In this document: positions 27,812 to 38,431 of the stretch, in pieces
Numbering within the stretch: the first letter of the stretch is position 1
How the letters are laid out: each line of letters begins with the position of its first letter
DNA from: SHZI01 sp041396045
GTDB lineage: Bacteria > Pseudomonadota > Gammaproteobacteria > Steroidobacterales > GCA-2729495
Assembly (NCBI GenBank): GCA_041396045.1
Contig: JAWKZI010000012.1
Span: 21,448 to 85,447, forward strand
Reading direction: 5' to 3'
Length of the DNA stretch: 64,000 bases
The notes under the pieces: generated by a model
What the model was told of the DNA's origin: nothing
Database searches by the model: none
The model's input: only the letters and a program-made list of their open reading frames with translations
Made by a program: the position numbers and the translations under genes

Positions 27812-28500
27812 ATGGTAGACATGGAAGTTTTCTGGAGAAGATCCGCATTGTTGTCAGCAGCGGTTATTCCTGTTCTGTTTGCCATTGTTCTGCACGAAGT
27901 GGCTCATGGCTGGGTAGCGCGGTATTTCGGCGACTGCACTGCAGAGATGCTGGGCAGGCTCACTCATCAACCCTGTAAAGTATATCGATCCGATTGGTAC
28001 GATTCTGCGCCTTTGTCCTGACCTGGCTGAACCTGCCGGCGTTCGGGTGGGCAAAACCATCCCGGTCAGCACCCGAAACCTGCGCAACCCAAGGCGATAT
28101 TGCTTCGTCGCCGCAGCCGGACCAATCAGCAATCTGTTGATGGCGCGTTCTGACAGCCGCTCGACTCACTCCATAGTTCTGCATCCTTGTTCGGCGGCCG
28201 TCAGTTTTTTTGGTAATGGTGCAAATAGGTATTACATTCAATATATTACTGGCTATATTTAACCTGATACCCAGCCTCCACTTGATGGCGGGCGAGTGTT
28301 GCGAGGCCTGGTTCCCGAGGTGCTGGGTCGCAAGCTCGATGCTGTAGAACCGTATGGACTTATAATTCTGGTGGCCTTTGCGAAACGGGAATCGGCAGGC
28401 GCTGTAGTGTATGCTCGTGCAGCAGGGCTTCTCGCGCGCGTTTTACGCCCCGGCTGGTGCTGCATTTTGATGAAACGTTCGACGCCCACATGACCGGAGC
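27812..28500 (+). CDS. M50 (site-2 type) membrane metalloprotease, frameshifted
   Basis: The first frame gives a membrane helix with the zinc motif HEVAHGW (FAIVLHEVAHGWVARYFGD) and TAEMLGRLT. Later pieces in other frames give NPVKYIDPIGTI, VGKTIPVSTRNLRNPRR, AAAGPISNLLMA and PPLDGGRVLRGLVPEVLGRK. The order HExxH, then the NPxxHIDP-like segment, then the second zinc ligand in LDGGR is that of family M50B proteases between yciO and scpA. The C-terminal end is not certain: after EPYGLIILVA I cannot follow a convincing frame, so the right boundary is approximate. Bases ~28500-28610 show nothing I recognise. Confidence 0.75.
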
Positions 28501-28613
28501 AGATCACGACAGCTCGGCCTGACGATTGACCGTGGTGCACAATGCCGATGCAAGCGCCGCTCCGGCGGTCTTGTCGGTTGAGGAGACTCAGAGGTAATCC
28601 CGCCCAGGCAGAA

Positions 28614-29461
28614 ATGCCTTTCGCCATTGCCGATGGTGAACCGGTTACACAGCTCCCAGATCTTGCACATCCCGCCATTCGCCCTGGAAGTTTTCCTGAG
28701 GCATTCGAGGGTCCGCTGGATCTTCTTCTGTATCTGATCCGGCGCCAAAATCTCAACATTCTCGATATACCAATCTCTGAAATTACAACGCAGTACGTGC
28801 AATACATCGATTTGATGAAAGAACTGCAGCTGGAGTTGGCAGGAGAGTATCTCCTGATGGCGGCCATGCTCGCCGAGATCAAGTCCCGGATGCTGCTGCC
28901 GCGGATCGGGACGCCGGAAGAAGAGGAATCGGACCCGCGTGCCGAACTGGTACGCCGCCTGCAGGAATATGGAGCGCTACAAGCAGGCCGCGACCAACCT
29001 GGATGAAGTGCCACGACTGAGCGCGATCATCACCAGGCCAGAGCTGAAGCGACCGAGCCCACGGTCGTTACCCGACTCCCGGACCTGACACTCAAGGAAC
29101 CTTGCTGGCCTTCAGAGATGTGCTAACGCGGGCTGAGATGCTTGCCCACCATCGCATTCAACGGGAGCCGCTGTCGGTTCGGCAGCGGATGTCGGAAGTG
29201 TTGCTGAAAGTTCAGTTGGGCACGTTCGTCGCGTTTCAGGAATTATTCGATCCGGAGGAGGGTCAAAGGGGCGTCACCGTAACGTTTCTGCGCTTCGAGC
29301 TCCTCAAGGAAACCCTCGTCGAAGTGGTCCAGGCTGAAGCCTATGGCCCCATTCATGTCCGGGCGTCGGCTGGCCAGCGTCCGCCAATCGTCGATCCGGG
29401 TAACAATGTCGATCCAGACTTCGATGATATTGGCGCAGACGGCGCCTCGCTCCCGGCTTAA
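28614..29461 (+). CDS. scpA: Segregation and condensation protein ScpA (frameshifted)
   Basis: Kleisin subunit that bridges SMC heads. The first frame holds EAFEGPLDLLLYLIRRQNLN, ILDIPISEITTQYVQYIDLM and LAGEYLLMAAMLAEIKSRML, the ScpA signature. After breaks between about 28970 and 29105 the C-terminal part continues with FRDVLTRAEMLAHHRIQREPL, SVRQRMSEVLLKV and FLRFELLKETLVEVVQAE. The ATG at 28614 gives a start (MPFAIADGE) shortly before the conserved block. It lies directly before scpB and serves the SMC complex encoded at 16.7 kb. Confidence 0.88.
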
Positions 29462-29492
29462 TGCCGGCTCAAACGGGACTGAATATACGTTC

Positions 29493-30153
29493 ATGGAAAA
29501 TGAGCAACTGAAATTTGTCGTTGAAGCCGCGCTGATGGCTGCTGGTCGGCCGCTGGATCTGAATGAGTTGCGCAGTCTGTTTGGCGAAGAAGACCCGCCG
29601 GACAAAGACCAGTTGCGCGCAGCTTTGGGCAGCTTGCAGGAGGACTACGAAGGTCGGGGAATCCTGGTTCAGGAAGTTGCCAGCGGGTTCCGCATTCAGG
29701 TGCGTCCAGGCATGTCTGGCTGGCTGGCACCGTTGTAGTTGAGCGCGCGCCCCGTTATTCCCGCGCTCATGGAAACCCTGGCGATCATCGCCTACCGGCA
29801 GCCCGTGACTCGCGGCGACGTAGAAAATATCCGCGGCGTTGGTGTTACCACAACATCATGCGCTCCCTCCTGAGCGGAACTGGATACATGTTGTGGGGAT
29901 TTCGTGACGTGCCAGGCAACCGGCGATCTACGGTACGACCCGCGAATTTCTCGATTACTTCGGGCCACCAAGAAGCTCGACGAACTGCCACCTCTTGCAG
30001 AACTGAAGGATCTGAAGCTTTCAGCGCGCAGCTTGATCTGAGGGATGCAGAGGCATTGCCACCGGGGCCGGTGCGCCACTGCCCCTGATCGAAGAAGATG
30101 AAGAAGAAGTAGAAGAATTCGAATCAAACGTCGTGCCGCTCAAGGCCGGCTGA
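29493..30153 (+). CDS. scpB: Segregation and condensation protein ScpB (frameshifted)
   Basis: Winged-helix partner of ScpA in the condensin complex. The ATG at 29493 opens MENEQLKFVVEAALMAAGRPL and RLFGE-like LRSLFGEEDPP; the frame continues to about 29735. Other frames then give the hallmark METLAIIAYRQPVTRGDVEN followed by IRGV, then REFLDYF and LPPLAELKDL, and an acidic tail ending VVPLKAG before the TGA at 30151. At least three indels are needed. It is followed after six bases by rluB, the standard order scpA-scpB-rluB. Confidence 0.86.
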
Positions 30154-30159
30154 CCCCTC

Positions 30160-30930
30160 GTGAAATCATCACAGGATTCAGAGCGCCTGCAAAAGGTGCT
30201 TGCCAGCGCAGGAGTAGCGTCGCGGCGGGAACTTGAGCAGTGGATTCGTGCCGGACGAATCACCGTAAACGGCAAAGTGGCAACACTCGGGGTGAAAGTA
30301 TCGGGGCGCGAGAAAATCCTGATCGATGGTCGGGTTGTTCCGGCGCTTCGCAAGACCAGGCCGTCACCGCGGATTCTGATTTATCACAAACCGGCAGGGG
30401 AAGTCTGCACGCGCAGCGATCCGGAGGGCCGTCCCACGGTGTTCGATCGTCTGCCCCCGCTGCAGGGTAGTCGCTGGATCAACGTGGGCCGACTCGATCT
30501 TGCTACCTCGGGGCTGCTGCTGTTCACGACCGACGGCGCACTGGCCAACGCCCTGATGCATCCGTCCCGGGAGATCGAGCGCGAGTACGCTGTACGGGTA
30601 CAGGGCACGGTAACCGACAGCGTGCTGACACGTATTCGGGAAGGCATCGAACTGGAAGACGGAGTTGCACGATTCGATGCAGTTGAAACAGCCGGAGGCG
30701 ACGGATCAAACCAGTGGTTTCGTGTGATCGTCAGTGAAGGCCGCAATCGTCTGGTGCGTCGTGTCTGGGAATCCGTGGAGTGTCGGGTCAGCCGGCTCAT
30801 ACGGGTGCGCTATGGGCCCATGCAACTGTCCCGGTCGCTGCGACCCGGACATCACCGGCTGTTGAAGGAGCATGAGCTGGCGCAACTGTACGTTGCTGCC
30901 GGCTTGCGTGAGAGCGAGGAAGAGGCCTGA
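30160..30930 (+). CDS. rluB: 23S rRNA pseudouridine(2605) synthase RluB
   Basis: A 256-residue enzyme with an N-terminal S4 RNA-binding domain (ERLQKVLASAGVASRRELEQ) and the RluB/RsuA catalytic domain: HKPAGEVCTRSDPEGRPTVF, NVGRLDLATSGLLLFTTDG with the catalytic aspartate in GRLD, and SEGRNRLVRRVWES. Start is GTG at 30160, six bases after the scpB stop. The frame is clean, which marks the right end of a damaged stretch of sequence. Confidence 0.93.
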   Translation: MKSSQDSERLQKVLASAGVASRRELEQWIRAGRITVNGKVATLGVKVSGREKILIDGRVVPALRKTRPSPRILIYHKPAGEVCTRSDPEGRPTVFDRLPPLQGSRWINVGRLDLATSGLLLFTTDGALANALMHPSREIEREYAVRVQGTVTDSVLTRIREGIELEDGVARFDAVETAGGDGSNQWFRVIVSEGRNRLVRRVWESVECRVSRLIRVRYGPMQLSRSLRPGHHRLLKEHELAQLYVAAGLRESEEEA

Positions 30931-30947
30931 ACGGGCGCCGCCAGAGG

Positions 30948-31718
30948 TTACTGGCAATCCAGTGACTGACCAGTGACACCTTTGCTCGCCGGTCCCAGAA
31001 GCCACAGATACGAACTCATCAGGGTCGCTGGTTCGGGTCGAGTGTCTGGATCCTCGCCGGGATAGGCATGCGCCCGCATGCTGGTCCGGGTACCGCCCGG
31101 ATTGATGCAGTTAACGCGCATGCGACCTTCGGTGTGGAACTCGTCGGCCAGTGTCTGCGACAGCCCCTCAACGCCAAACTTGGACACTGCATAGGCGCCC
31201 CAGTAGGCGCGACTCTGGCGGCCCACGCCACTGCTGGTAAACAGTACTGAAGCATCCGGCGAATTGCCCAGCATCGGTAGCAACAACTTCGTGAGTATGA
31301 AGGGCACGTTAAGGTTCAGGTGCATTACCTGGTGCCATACCGCGATGTCGTAGTGCTCGATGGGTGCCCGCTGGCCCAGTATGCCGGCGTTGTGCAGGAG
31401 GCCATCCAGTCGTCCCCAGGATTTGCCGATCTGCTCCACGAGTGACGCGTAGTCCGGCCCCTGAGCCTGGGCCAGATCGAGTACCGCAATCGCCGGTTCC
31501 GGATGACCGCCTGCAGTAATCTCGTCATACACCGCTTCCAGCTTTGCGGGGTTTCGACCCAGCAGCACGACCGTGGCACCGTGGCTCGCACACGCCAGCG
31601 CTGCTGCCCGCCCAATGCCGTCGCTGGCACCGGTAACCAGTATGACGCGGTCGTGCAACTCGTCCGGGGCTGCGCTGTACGATCTGGCGATCGTCGACAG
31701 ATTGTTATTGCTCATCAT
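30948..31718 (-). CDS. yciK: Short-chain dehydrogenase YciK
   Basis: A 256-residue SDR oxidoreductase. The NAD(P) motif is VTGASDGIGRAAALACASHG; NAGILG follows, and the catalytic pair is in YWGAYAVSKFGVEGL (Y-x3-K) with a preceding Ser in FTSSGVGR. INPGGTRTSMRAHAYPGEDP is typical of YciK. The substrate is not established for this family. The start at 31715-31718 overlaps the gph stop at 31705, so these minus-strand genes (mtaD-like, ubiG, gph, yciK) probably form an operon. Confidence 0.9.
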   Translation of the reverse strand: MMSNNNLSTIARSYSAAPDELHDRVILVTGASDGIGRAAALACASHGATVVLLGRNPAKLEAVYDEITAGGHPEPAIAVLDLAQAQGPDYASLVEQIGKSWGRLDGLLHNAGILGQRAPIEHYDIAVWHQVMHLNLNVPFILTKLLLPMLGNSPDASVLFTSSGVGRQSRAYWGAYAVSKFGVEGLSQTLADEFHTEGRMRVNCINPGGTRTSMRAHAYPGEDPDTRPEPATLMSSYLWLLGPASKGVTGQSLDCQ

Positions 31719-32387
31719 TTCTCAACAAGGCATGTAGTTCGACTGGAGCGTTCACGACATAGTCTGCACCCCAGCTGGCGGGATCCTGACCCGGTTCCAC
31801 GTAACCGTAGCGCACTGCTACCGTAGCAGTTCCCGCGGCACGTCCGGATTCGATGTCACGGCGCGCATCGCCGATATAAACCGCGTGTTCTGCCCTTACG
31901 CCAAGTTGTTCGAGAGCGAACAGGACAGGGCGCGGGTGGGGTTTGCGTTGAGGCAGTGTGTCGCCACTGACTGTGCAGGCGGATCGGCGATTGAGTCCCA
32001 GGGCCGCCATCAGCGGGTCGGTGAGATAGGCCGGTTTGTTGGTGACGACGCCCCAGGGCACCGACGCTGTATCGAGTGATTCCAGCAGTTGTTCCAGATC
32101 CGGAAACAGTTGCGTATCCACAGCCAGACGGCCGGCATAAGAGTCGAGGTAGCGCCCTTGCAAAGTCGCGTCGCGCGCCGGATCAAAATCCGGGAATGCC
32201 AGGCGCAACAAGCCGGCAGCGCCATTGGATACATACGGGCGGGCCCGCTCAATGCAACAGGTGGCACACCTTCTTCAGCGCAGATCCGATTCAGTGCGCT
32301 GATCATGTCCGGCGCGGTATCAAGGAGCGTCCCGTCCAGGTCAAACAGCACGGCCGAGGGCAGGCCGGAAATGCCCCAGCGACTCAT
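31705..32387 (-). CDS. gph: Phosphoglycolate phosphatase (one frameshift)
   Basis: HAD-superfamily hydrolase that dephosphorylates 2-phosphoglycolate. The first frame gives SAVLFDLDGTLLDTAPDMIS with both motif I aspartates. After a shift near 32230-32260 the second frame gives LLRLAFPDFDPARD, WGVVTNKPAYLTDPLM, RKPHPRPVLFALEQLG and YIGDARRDIESGRAAG, covering motifs II-IV. Joined length is about 227, typical of Gph. It follows ubiG on the minus strand. Confidence 0.88.
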
Positions 32388-32456
32388 GTAGCAGGACCGG
32401 AAGCTGAGTCGTCAGATGCCAATTTGCAGGCTCCCGCCCGGAGTGGGCAAAATAGT

Positions 32457-33134
32457 TCACCTGGGTGTTTCGCTCAGTGCGAAGACGCGACTTGCCGGGT
32501 TGTAGCTGCTACCGCGCAAGGATTTGAGGCTCATGCCTGACTGTCGACCCCAGGCGTCCAGTTCGGACGGCCGGATGAATTGCTCGTAGCGGTGAGTGCC
32601 GCGAGGAATCAGCCCGGTCAGATATTCCGCACCAACAATGGCGCTGGCAAATGCTCTGGCAGAGCGATTAAGTGTGGAAAAAAGTACGCTGCCTCCGGGT
32701 GTTGCCAACCGCGCGCACGCCCGAACCAGGCTGGCCGGATCTGGCACGTGCTCCAGCAACTCCATGCAGGTCACAACCTCGAATGTGCCCGGCAGGCGTT
32801 GTGCAAGTTCTTCGGCGGTTGTCTGCTGATAATCGATAACCAGATCTGCTTCTTCCTGCAGGTGGAGGCGGGCGATGGCAAGTGCGTCGCCTGCCATGTC
32901 GATGCCGGTAACTTGTGCGCCGCGTCTGGCCATCGCCTCAGCCAAGAGGCCACCACCGCAGCCCACATCGACGACCCGGCGGCCGGCCAGCCCGGCAACA
33001 GCATCAATCCATTCCAGTCGAACCGGATTCAGATCGTGCAGGGTGCGCAATTCACCGTCGGGATCCCACCAGCGACTGGCAAGCTGGTTGAAATGGGCGA
33101 TTTCCGCGGCAGTACTGTTAACGGCTTCAGGCAT
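32457..33134 (-). CDS. ubiG: Ubiquinone biosynthesis O-methyltransferase UbiG
   Basis: A 225-residue SAM-dependent methyltransferase acting at two O-methylation steps of ubiquinone synthesis. Motifs: HFNQLASRWWDPDGELRTLH, DLNPVRLEWIDAVAG, the SAM-binding VVDVGCGGGLLAEAMARRG, and TCMELLEHVPDPASLV. LIPRGTHRYEQFIRPSEL is UbiG-specific. The ATG at 33134 overlaps the stop of the upstream deaminase gene by eight bases. Confidence 0.94.
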   Translation of the reverse strand: MPEAVNSTAAEIAHFNQLASRWWDPDGELRTLHDLNPVRLEWIDAVAGLAGRRVVDVGCGGGLLAEAMARRGAQVTGIDMAGDALAIARLHLQEEADLVIDYQQTTAEELAQRLPGTFEVVTCMELLEHVPDPASLVRACARLATPGGSVLFSTLNRSARAFASAIVGAEYLTGLIPRGTHRYEQFIRPSELDAWGRQSGMSLKSLRGSSYNPASRVFALSETPR

Positions 33135-34437
33135 CAGTGCGACTCAATTTGGCAGCCCAGGCAGACGCACGAGCCATGATAGCCGCACTATCCAAGGTGA
33201 CCGGTTTGCCATCCGCTAGCAATTGCCGACCGCTGACCCAGACATCGGTAACCTGATCACGCGAAGCAGCATAGACTAGTTGTGAAATCGGGGAATAAAC
33301 CGGCTGAGTCGCTGATCGTGCCAGGTCCACGCAGATCAGGTCAGCCTGCTTTCCCGGATCAAGTGATCCGATCCGGTCAGAAAGGCCCAGTGCCTCGGCG
33401 CCACCCAGTGTGGCCATGCGGAGAACCGCAGCAGCAGGCAGAACGGTTGCATCCTGCGCGGTACCTTTGGCCAACAATGCGGCCGTTTTCATTTCGCCGA
33501 ACATATCAAGATCGTTGTTGCTGGCGGCGCCATCAGTGCCAAGCGCCAACCGTACCCCGGCTTTGGCGAGTTGCGCCAAGGGACAGAAGCCGCTTGCCAT
33601 TTTCAGATTGGATTCCGGACAGTGAATGACAGTTGCGCCACGATCGGCCAGTAATTGAATCTCTTCGCCGGTGAGTTGCGTCATGTGCACCGCTGCAAGC
33701 AGCGGGGTGACCATGCCCAGATCCGCCAACCGCTGCAGGGGCCGGCACTTGAACTCCTCAAGGGCTGCAGTGACTCTGCCGCCGTTTCATGGAGATGTCT
33801 ATTACAGGCACATCAGTTCGTCGGCGAGGATCCGGATCTGCTCGAATGTGCGGTTGGATACCGCGTATGGAGAATGTGGCGCAAGCATTGTGGACACTCG
33901 CGGGTGACCCTTGAGCTGGTCATGCAGTGCAGGCCCTTGCTCAGGTATTCGTCAGCATCGCGGGCCACGGGGTAGGGTGCTCCAGGGCAATCATGCCAAC
34001 AACTGCTCGCATTCCGCTGTCGGCAACTGCGGCGGCAACCGAATCGGGGTGGTAGTACATATCCCCGAACGTTGTAGTCCTGACATTTCCAGCAGGGCCA
34101 GTTCGGTGCGCGTCACGGACGAACCCCGGCGTAATCAGCGGGACTCGGCCGGCCAGATATGCTGCCGAAGCCAGGTGTCCAGGGTCAGGTCGTCGGCCAT
34201 CCCGCGAAACAGGGTCATTCCGGCATGGGTATGCGCATTGACCAGGCCGGGTAGCAGTACATGGGTTGGTCGCTCCACCAGCGTGGCCCCTGGATAGGCC
34301 TCGGGGGCCAGGTCCCGGGGCATGACGACCGAAATCCGACTCATTTGACCACTACCGCACGCCTTCTTCAGGCACACAGCCAGCCGGTTCTACAGGGACA
34401 ATCAGCGGGCAGCAATAACAAGATCGGTAGGATGCAT
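33127..34437 (-). CDS. mtaD: TRZ/ATZ-type hydrolase, probable MTA/SAH deaminase (frameshifted)
   Basis: Amidohydrolase of about 437 residues intended. The N-terminal frame holds LPGLVNAHTHAGMTLFRGMA with the HxH metal ligands. The C-terminal frame (33127-33729) holds VTPLLAAVHMTQLTGEEI, VIHCPESNLKMASGFCPL and LALGTDGAASNNDLDMFGEM, the substrate- and metal-site motifs. The stretch 33730-34140 is spread over several frames, and a further indel lies near the ATG at 34437. Position before ubiG is typical for this family in gammaproteobacteria. The exact substrate (methylthioadenosine, adenosylhomocysteine or another purine) is not decided by sequence. Confidence 0.8.
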
Positions 34438-34654
34438 GGGCATTTTTCCGGCGACGGGATGATGCCCGAATCGGAACCGGCCCTGCTGGCCCGGTTCGGG
34501 GGCGAATCGTGGTACTCTAATCGACAAGTTTTAAACCATTCCAACGACCCGGTAATTAACATTGCAGCGCCTACCTGAGCCCCGGCGATCCTGGCTAGTC
34601 CAGTTTCGCGCCAGTTGGCTGATGGTGCGCTGTCACGCGGATTTTGCGAGATCG

Positions 34655-37234
34655 ATGGCTGAAATCGCCAGGGAAATTCTTCCGGTAAACCTCGAATGAG
34701 GTGCGTAGTCCATCTGGACTACGCCTGCGGCCAGAGCATCGTGTAGGTCGTGCCCTTCAGATGTACGTGATGGTCTGAAGCCCGTGCACAGGCGTTTGCA
34801 CCATGCCGGGGTGGGCAACGACCATGCCGAAACCTACAGAAGTCGGCCCGGGTGGTTGGCGACGTGATCGGTAAATACCATCCTCACGGCGCTCGGCGGT
34901 ATACGACGCGATCCTCGTTCGGCTCGGCCCAGCCATTCTCCATGCGTTATCTGCTGGTCGGTGACGGGCAGGGCAACTGGATCGGTAAGCAGCGATGCCC
35001 CGGCGGCCATGCGCTATACCGGAAGTCCGGATGACCCGGATTGCCGGCGAACTGCTGGCCGACATCGATCGCGATACGGTTGATTTCACGCCCAACTACG
35101 ACGGGTCAGAGTTTGAGCCGTCGGTAATGCCAGCCCGTTTCCCGAACCTGCTCGTTAATGGTTCCTCCGGTATCGCGGTTGGCATGGCGACCAATATTCC
35201 GCCGCATAACCTCGGTGAGACGATCACGGCAACCCTCGCCCTCATCGACAATCCGGAAATTACCATCGGCGAGCTCCTTGTGCATCATACCGGGCCCGGA
35301 CTTTCCCACCGCCGGGATCATCAACGGCTCCCAGGGTATCTATTCCGCATATACAACGGGTCGGGGTCGGGTCTATATCCGTGCCCGGCTTCATGTGGAG
35401 GAGTTCGGCGAACGCGGGCGTGAGGCCCTGATCATTACTGAGTTGCCCTTCCAGGTTAACAAGGCGAGGCTCATCGAAAAGATCGCCGAGCTGGTCCGTG
35501 AGAAGAAGCTGGAGGGCATCAGCGAACTGCGCGACGAATCCGACAAGGACGGGATCGCCGTGGTCATTGAATTACGTCGCGGCGAATCCGGCGATGTTGT
35601 GCTGAATAACCTATACAAGCAGACGCCACTGGAATCAGTGTTCGGCATCAACATGGTCGCGCTGCGGGATGGGCAGCCCAAGCTGTTTGGCCTGAAGGGC
35701 CTCCTTGAGTGCTTTATTCGCCACCGGCGGGAAGTGGTCACCCGGCGAACATTATTCGATCTGCGCAAGACCCGTGAACGGGCCCATATCCTGGAAGGCC
35801 AGGCGGTTGCACTGGCGAATATCGACGAAGTCATTGCCGTCATCAAGGCATCGCCAACGCCACCGGAGGCGCGTGAGGCACTGACGTCGCGTCACTGGTC
35901 GCCCGGCGCAGTCACCGACATACTGGCCCGCGCCGGTAATGTATCCCGCGACCAGATGATGCGCCGGCTGGCTTTGGGCCGGGGCCCAAGGGCTACAAGC
36001 TGTCCATCGCCCAGGCGCAGGCGATTCTTGATCTGCGGCTGCAGCGGCTGACCGGTCTCGAGCAAGACAAGATCATCACCGAGTATCAGGAATTGCTGAA
36101 GCGGATCCGGGAGTTCAGCGAAATCCTCGCCGATCCGGACAAACTGATCGCCGTGATCCGGGCGGAGCTGACCGAAATCCGGGACAACTATGCGGACAAA
36201 CGGCGTACCGAAATCGTGCAGGTGCACTCAAGCCTCGAGATGGAGGACGATTCCGCAGGAAGATGTCGTGGTCACGCCTCACATGGTGGCTATGCCCGAG
36301 CGCAGAGCATCAGCGACTATCAGGTGCAGCGTCGTGGCGGGCGTGGACGCTCGGCAACAAGGTCAGGACGAAGATTTCATCGACAAGCTCTTTGTCGCCA
36401 ATACACCGATACTTTGTTGTGCTTCACCAGTACCGGCAAGGTTTACTGGCTGAAGGTGTATGAAGTGCCGAGGAAGCCGGCCACGGGGCCACGGTCGTCC
36501 GATGGTCAACCTCCTGCCACTGGAGCCTGATGAACGTATTAATGCCGTTTTGCCCGTGCAACTGTTTGCCAGCAACTACTCTTCATGGCCACCAGTAACG
36601 ACAAAGACCGCGCTGGATTCATTTTCACGGCCTCGCACGGCCGGTATTCGCGCCATAGAACTGCACGACGGTGACCGTCATGGTCGACGTCGCCATTACC
36701 GCACTGATGGCGAGCGCGACATCATGCCGTGCGAGCTCGGGCAAGGCGATCCGGTTCAGGAGTCAGATGTCCGCGCGATGGGCCGCACCGCCGCCGGCGT
36801 GCGGCATTCGCCTGCCCGAAGGCCACGAAGTGATCGCCCTGCTGATTATCGGCGAGGTGAAATTTTGACCGCAACCGAGAAGGGCTATGGAAAACGCACT
36901 GAAGTGAGCGAGTTTCCGGTTCAAGGTCGGGGTGGTCAGGGCGTTATTGCCATTCAGACTTCCGATCGCAATGGCCGCATGGTCGGTGCTACGCAGGTTC
37001 TCGACGAAGACGAAGTTGTGCTGATCAGTGCCAGCGGCACGCTGGTTCCGAACATGGCAGAACGTCTCCCGGCAAGGCCGCAATACGAAGGCGTGCGCCT
37101 GATCCGTATCGATGAGGAGGATCGACTGGTCGGCCTCGATATTGCGCCGAGGCCGGCGACGGCGAAGTCCGGATGCAGCGGACACAGCCGGCGAATCAGA
37201 AGAATCTGATGCATCAGACTCGTCGGACGCGTAA
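34655..37234 (+). CDS. gyrA: DNA gyrase subunit A (many frameshifts)
   Basis: Type II topoisomerase subunit, about 860 residues intended. Recognisable pieces in order: MAEIAREILPVNLE, SYLDYAM-like and DGLKPVHRR fragments, VVGDVIGKYHPHG, MRYT with the region of the catalytic tyrosine, MTRIAGELLADIDRDTVDFT, ARFPNLLVNGSSGIAVGMAT, then the coiled-coil domain (FQVNKARLIEKIAELV, FIRHRREVVTRRTLFDL) and C-terminal DNA-wrapping repeats (VSEFPVQGRGGQGVIAIQTS). It ends in an acidic Ser/Asp/Glu tail. Ten or more indels are needed. The quinolone-region residues cannot be read reliably. Essentiality argues for sequence error. Confidence 0.87.
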
Positions 37235-37280
37235 GGCCTGTACTTCCCAGTCCAACCCACCCCCCAATGCAGAGAAGCAG

Positions 37281-38362
37281 ATGCCAAGGATAGTGAATTT
37301 CCAGTGCGGGTCCCGCCGTGCTGCCACTCGATGTCTTGCAGCAGGTTCAGGCCGAACTCCTGGATTGGCGGGGGTTTCCGGCATGTCGGTGATGGAAATC
37401 AGTCACCGCAGCAAGCCGTTTATCAAAATTGCGGAGCAGGCTGTGAACAAGACCTGCGGGAGTTGATGGGAATTTCGGCCGAGTATGCCGTGCTGTTCCT
37501 GCAAGGTGGTGCTACTACGCATTTTTGCGCTGGGCCCGATGAATCTCTCGGCACCCGATCAGACCACTGATTATCTGGTGACCGGAAGCTGTCGAAGAAG
37601 GCCAGCAAGGAAGCTTCGTCTGTTTGCCGATTGGCAGCATTGTTGCTGATGGCGCACCCATGGATTCTGGATGCCTGATCATTACTTCCTGGAAGCTGGA
37701 TCCGGACGCGGCCTATTTTCTACTGTGTCAGTGGACGATCAGTGGTCTGGAGATGCACACTCCGCCGGACCCGGGAACTGTGCCACTGGTGGCCGACATG
37801 TCGTCCACGATCCTGTCGCGACCCATAGACGTCAGCAGGTTTGGCATGATCTACGCCGGTGCCCAGAAGAATATCGGCCCATCCGGCATTGTCATTCTGA
37901 TCGTACGGAAAGACCTGCTTGAACGGGCACCAGCAGGTTTTGCCCCCAATACTGGTACCATCGCACGCCGAAGCAGGATCAATGCTGAACACGCCGCCAA
38001 CCTTTGCCTGGTACGTTGCGGGCCTGGTTTTTGCGTGGCTTAAACGCCATGGTGGTCTGAAAAAGATGGCGGAAATCAATCAGCGCAAAGCCGAGCACCT
38101 GTATACCGCCATCGACAGCTCCGGCTACTATAAAAACCCGGTAGCGAAGTCATATCGTTCCTGGATGAATATAACGTTCACGCTGCCCCGGAGCGATCTG
38201 GATGCCGTGTTCCTCAAGGAAGCAGAGCAAGCCGGCCTGTCCGGTCTCAAGGGCCATCGTTCGGTCGGTGGCATGCGGGCAAGCATTTACAACGCCATGA
38301 CCGAGGAGGGTGTTATCGCTCTCGCGGATTTCATGGCTGACTTTCAGAAGCGGCACGGCTGA
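37281..38362 (+). CDS. serC: Phosphoserine aminotransferase SerC (frameshifted)
   Basis: PLP enzyme of serine and pyridoxal phosphate synthesis, ~360 residues. The pieces are MPRIVNF, VLPLDVLQQVQAELLDW, SVMEISHRSKPFIKIAEQ, LRELMGISAEYAVLFLQGGA, VPLVADMSSTILSRPIDVSR, FGMIYAGAQKNIGPSGIVIL (PLP lysine in AQKN), TPPTFAWYVAGLVFAWLK and GLKGHRSVGGMRASIYNAM. They lie in three frames with about five changes. It follows gyrA and precedes a serA-type gene, so two consecutive steps of serine synthesis are side by side. Confidence 0.88.
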
Positions 38363-38431
38363 GTCGGTCAGGTGCCAGGAATCTGAGGCGCCGCCAATGT
38401 GCGACGACGAATCAAGCTAGAGGTTTTCAGA

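Noticed and set aside
28500..28613. A possible remnant of trpS, which lies between the M50 protease and scpA in some relatives
   Set aside because: The ~110 bases are too short and show none of the class I synthetase motifs in any frame.
34655..37234. gyrA as a true pseudogene, suggesting genome reduction
   Set aside because: The breaks are evenly damaging to essential genes and confined to patches; protein sequence between the breaks is well conserved, unlike long-term decay.
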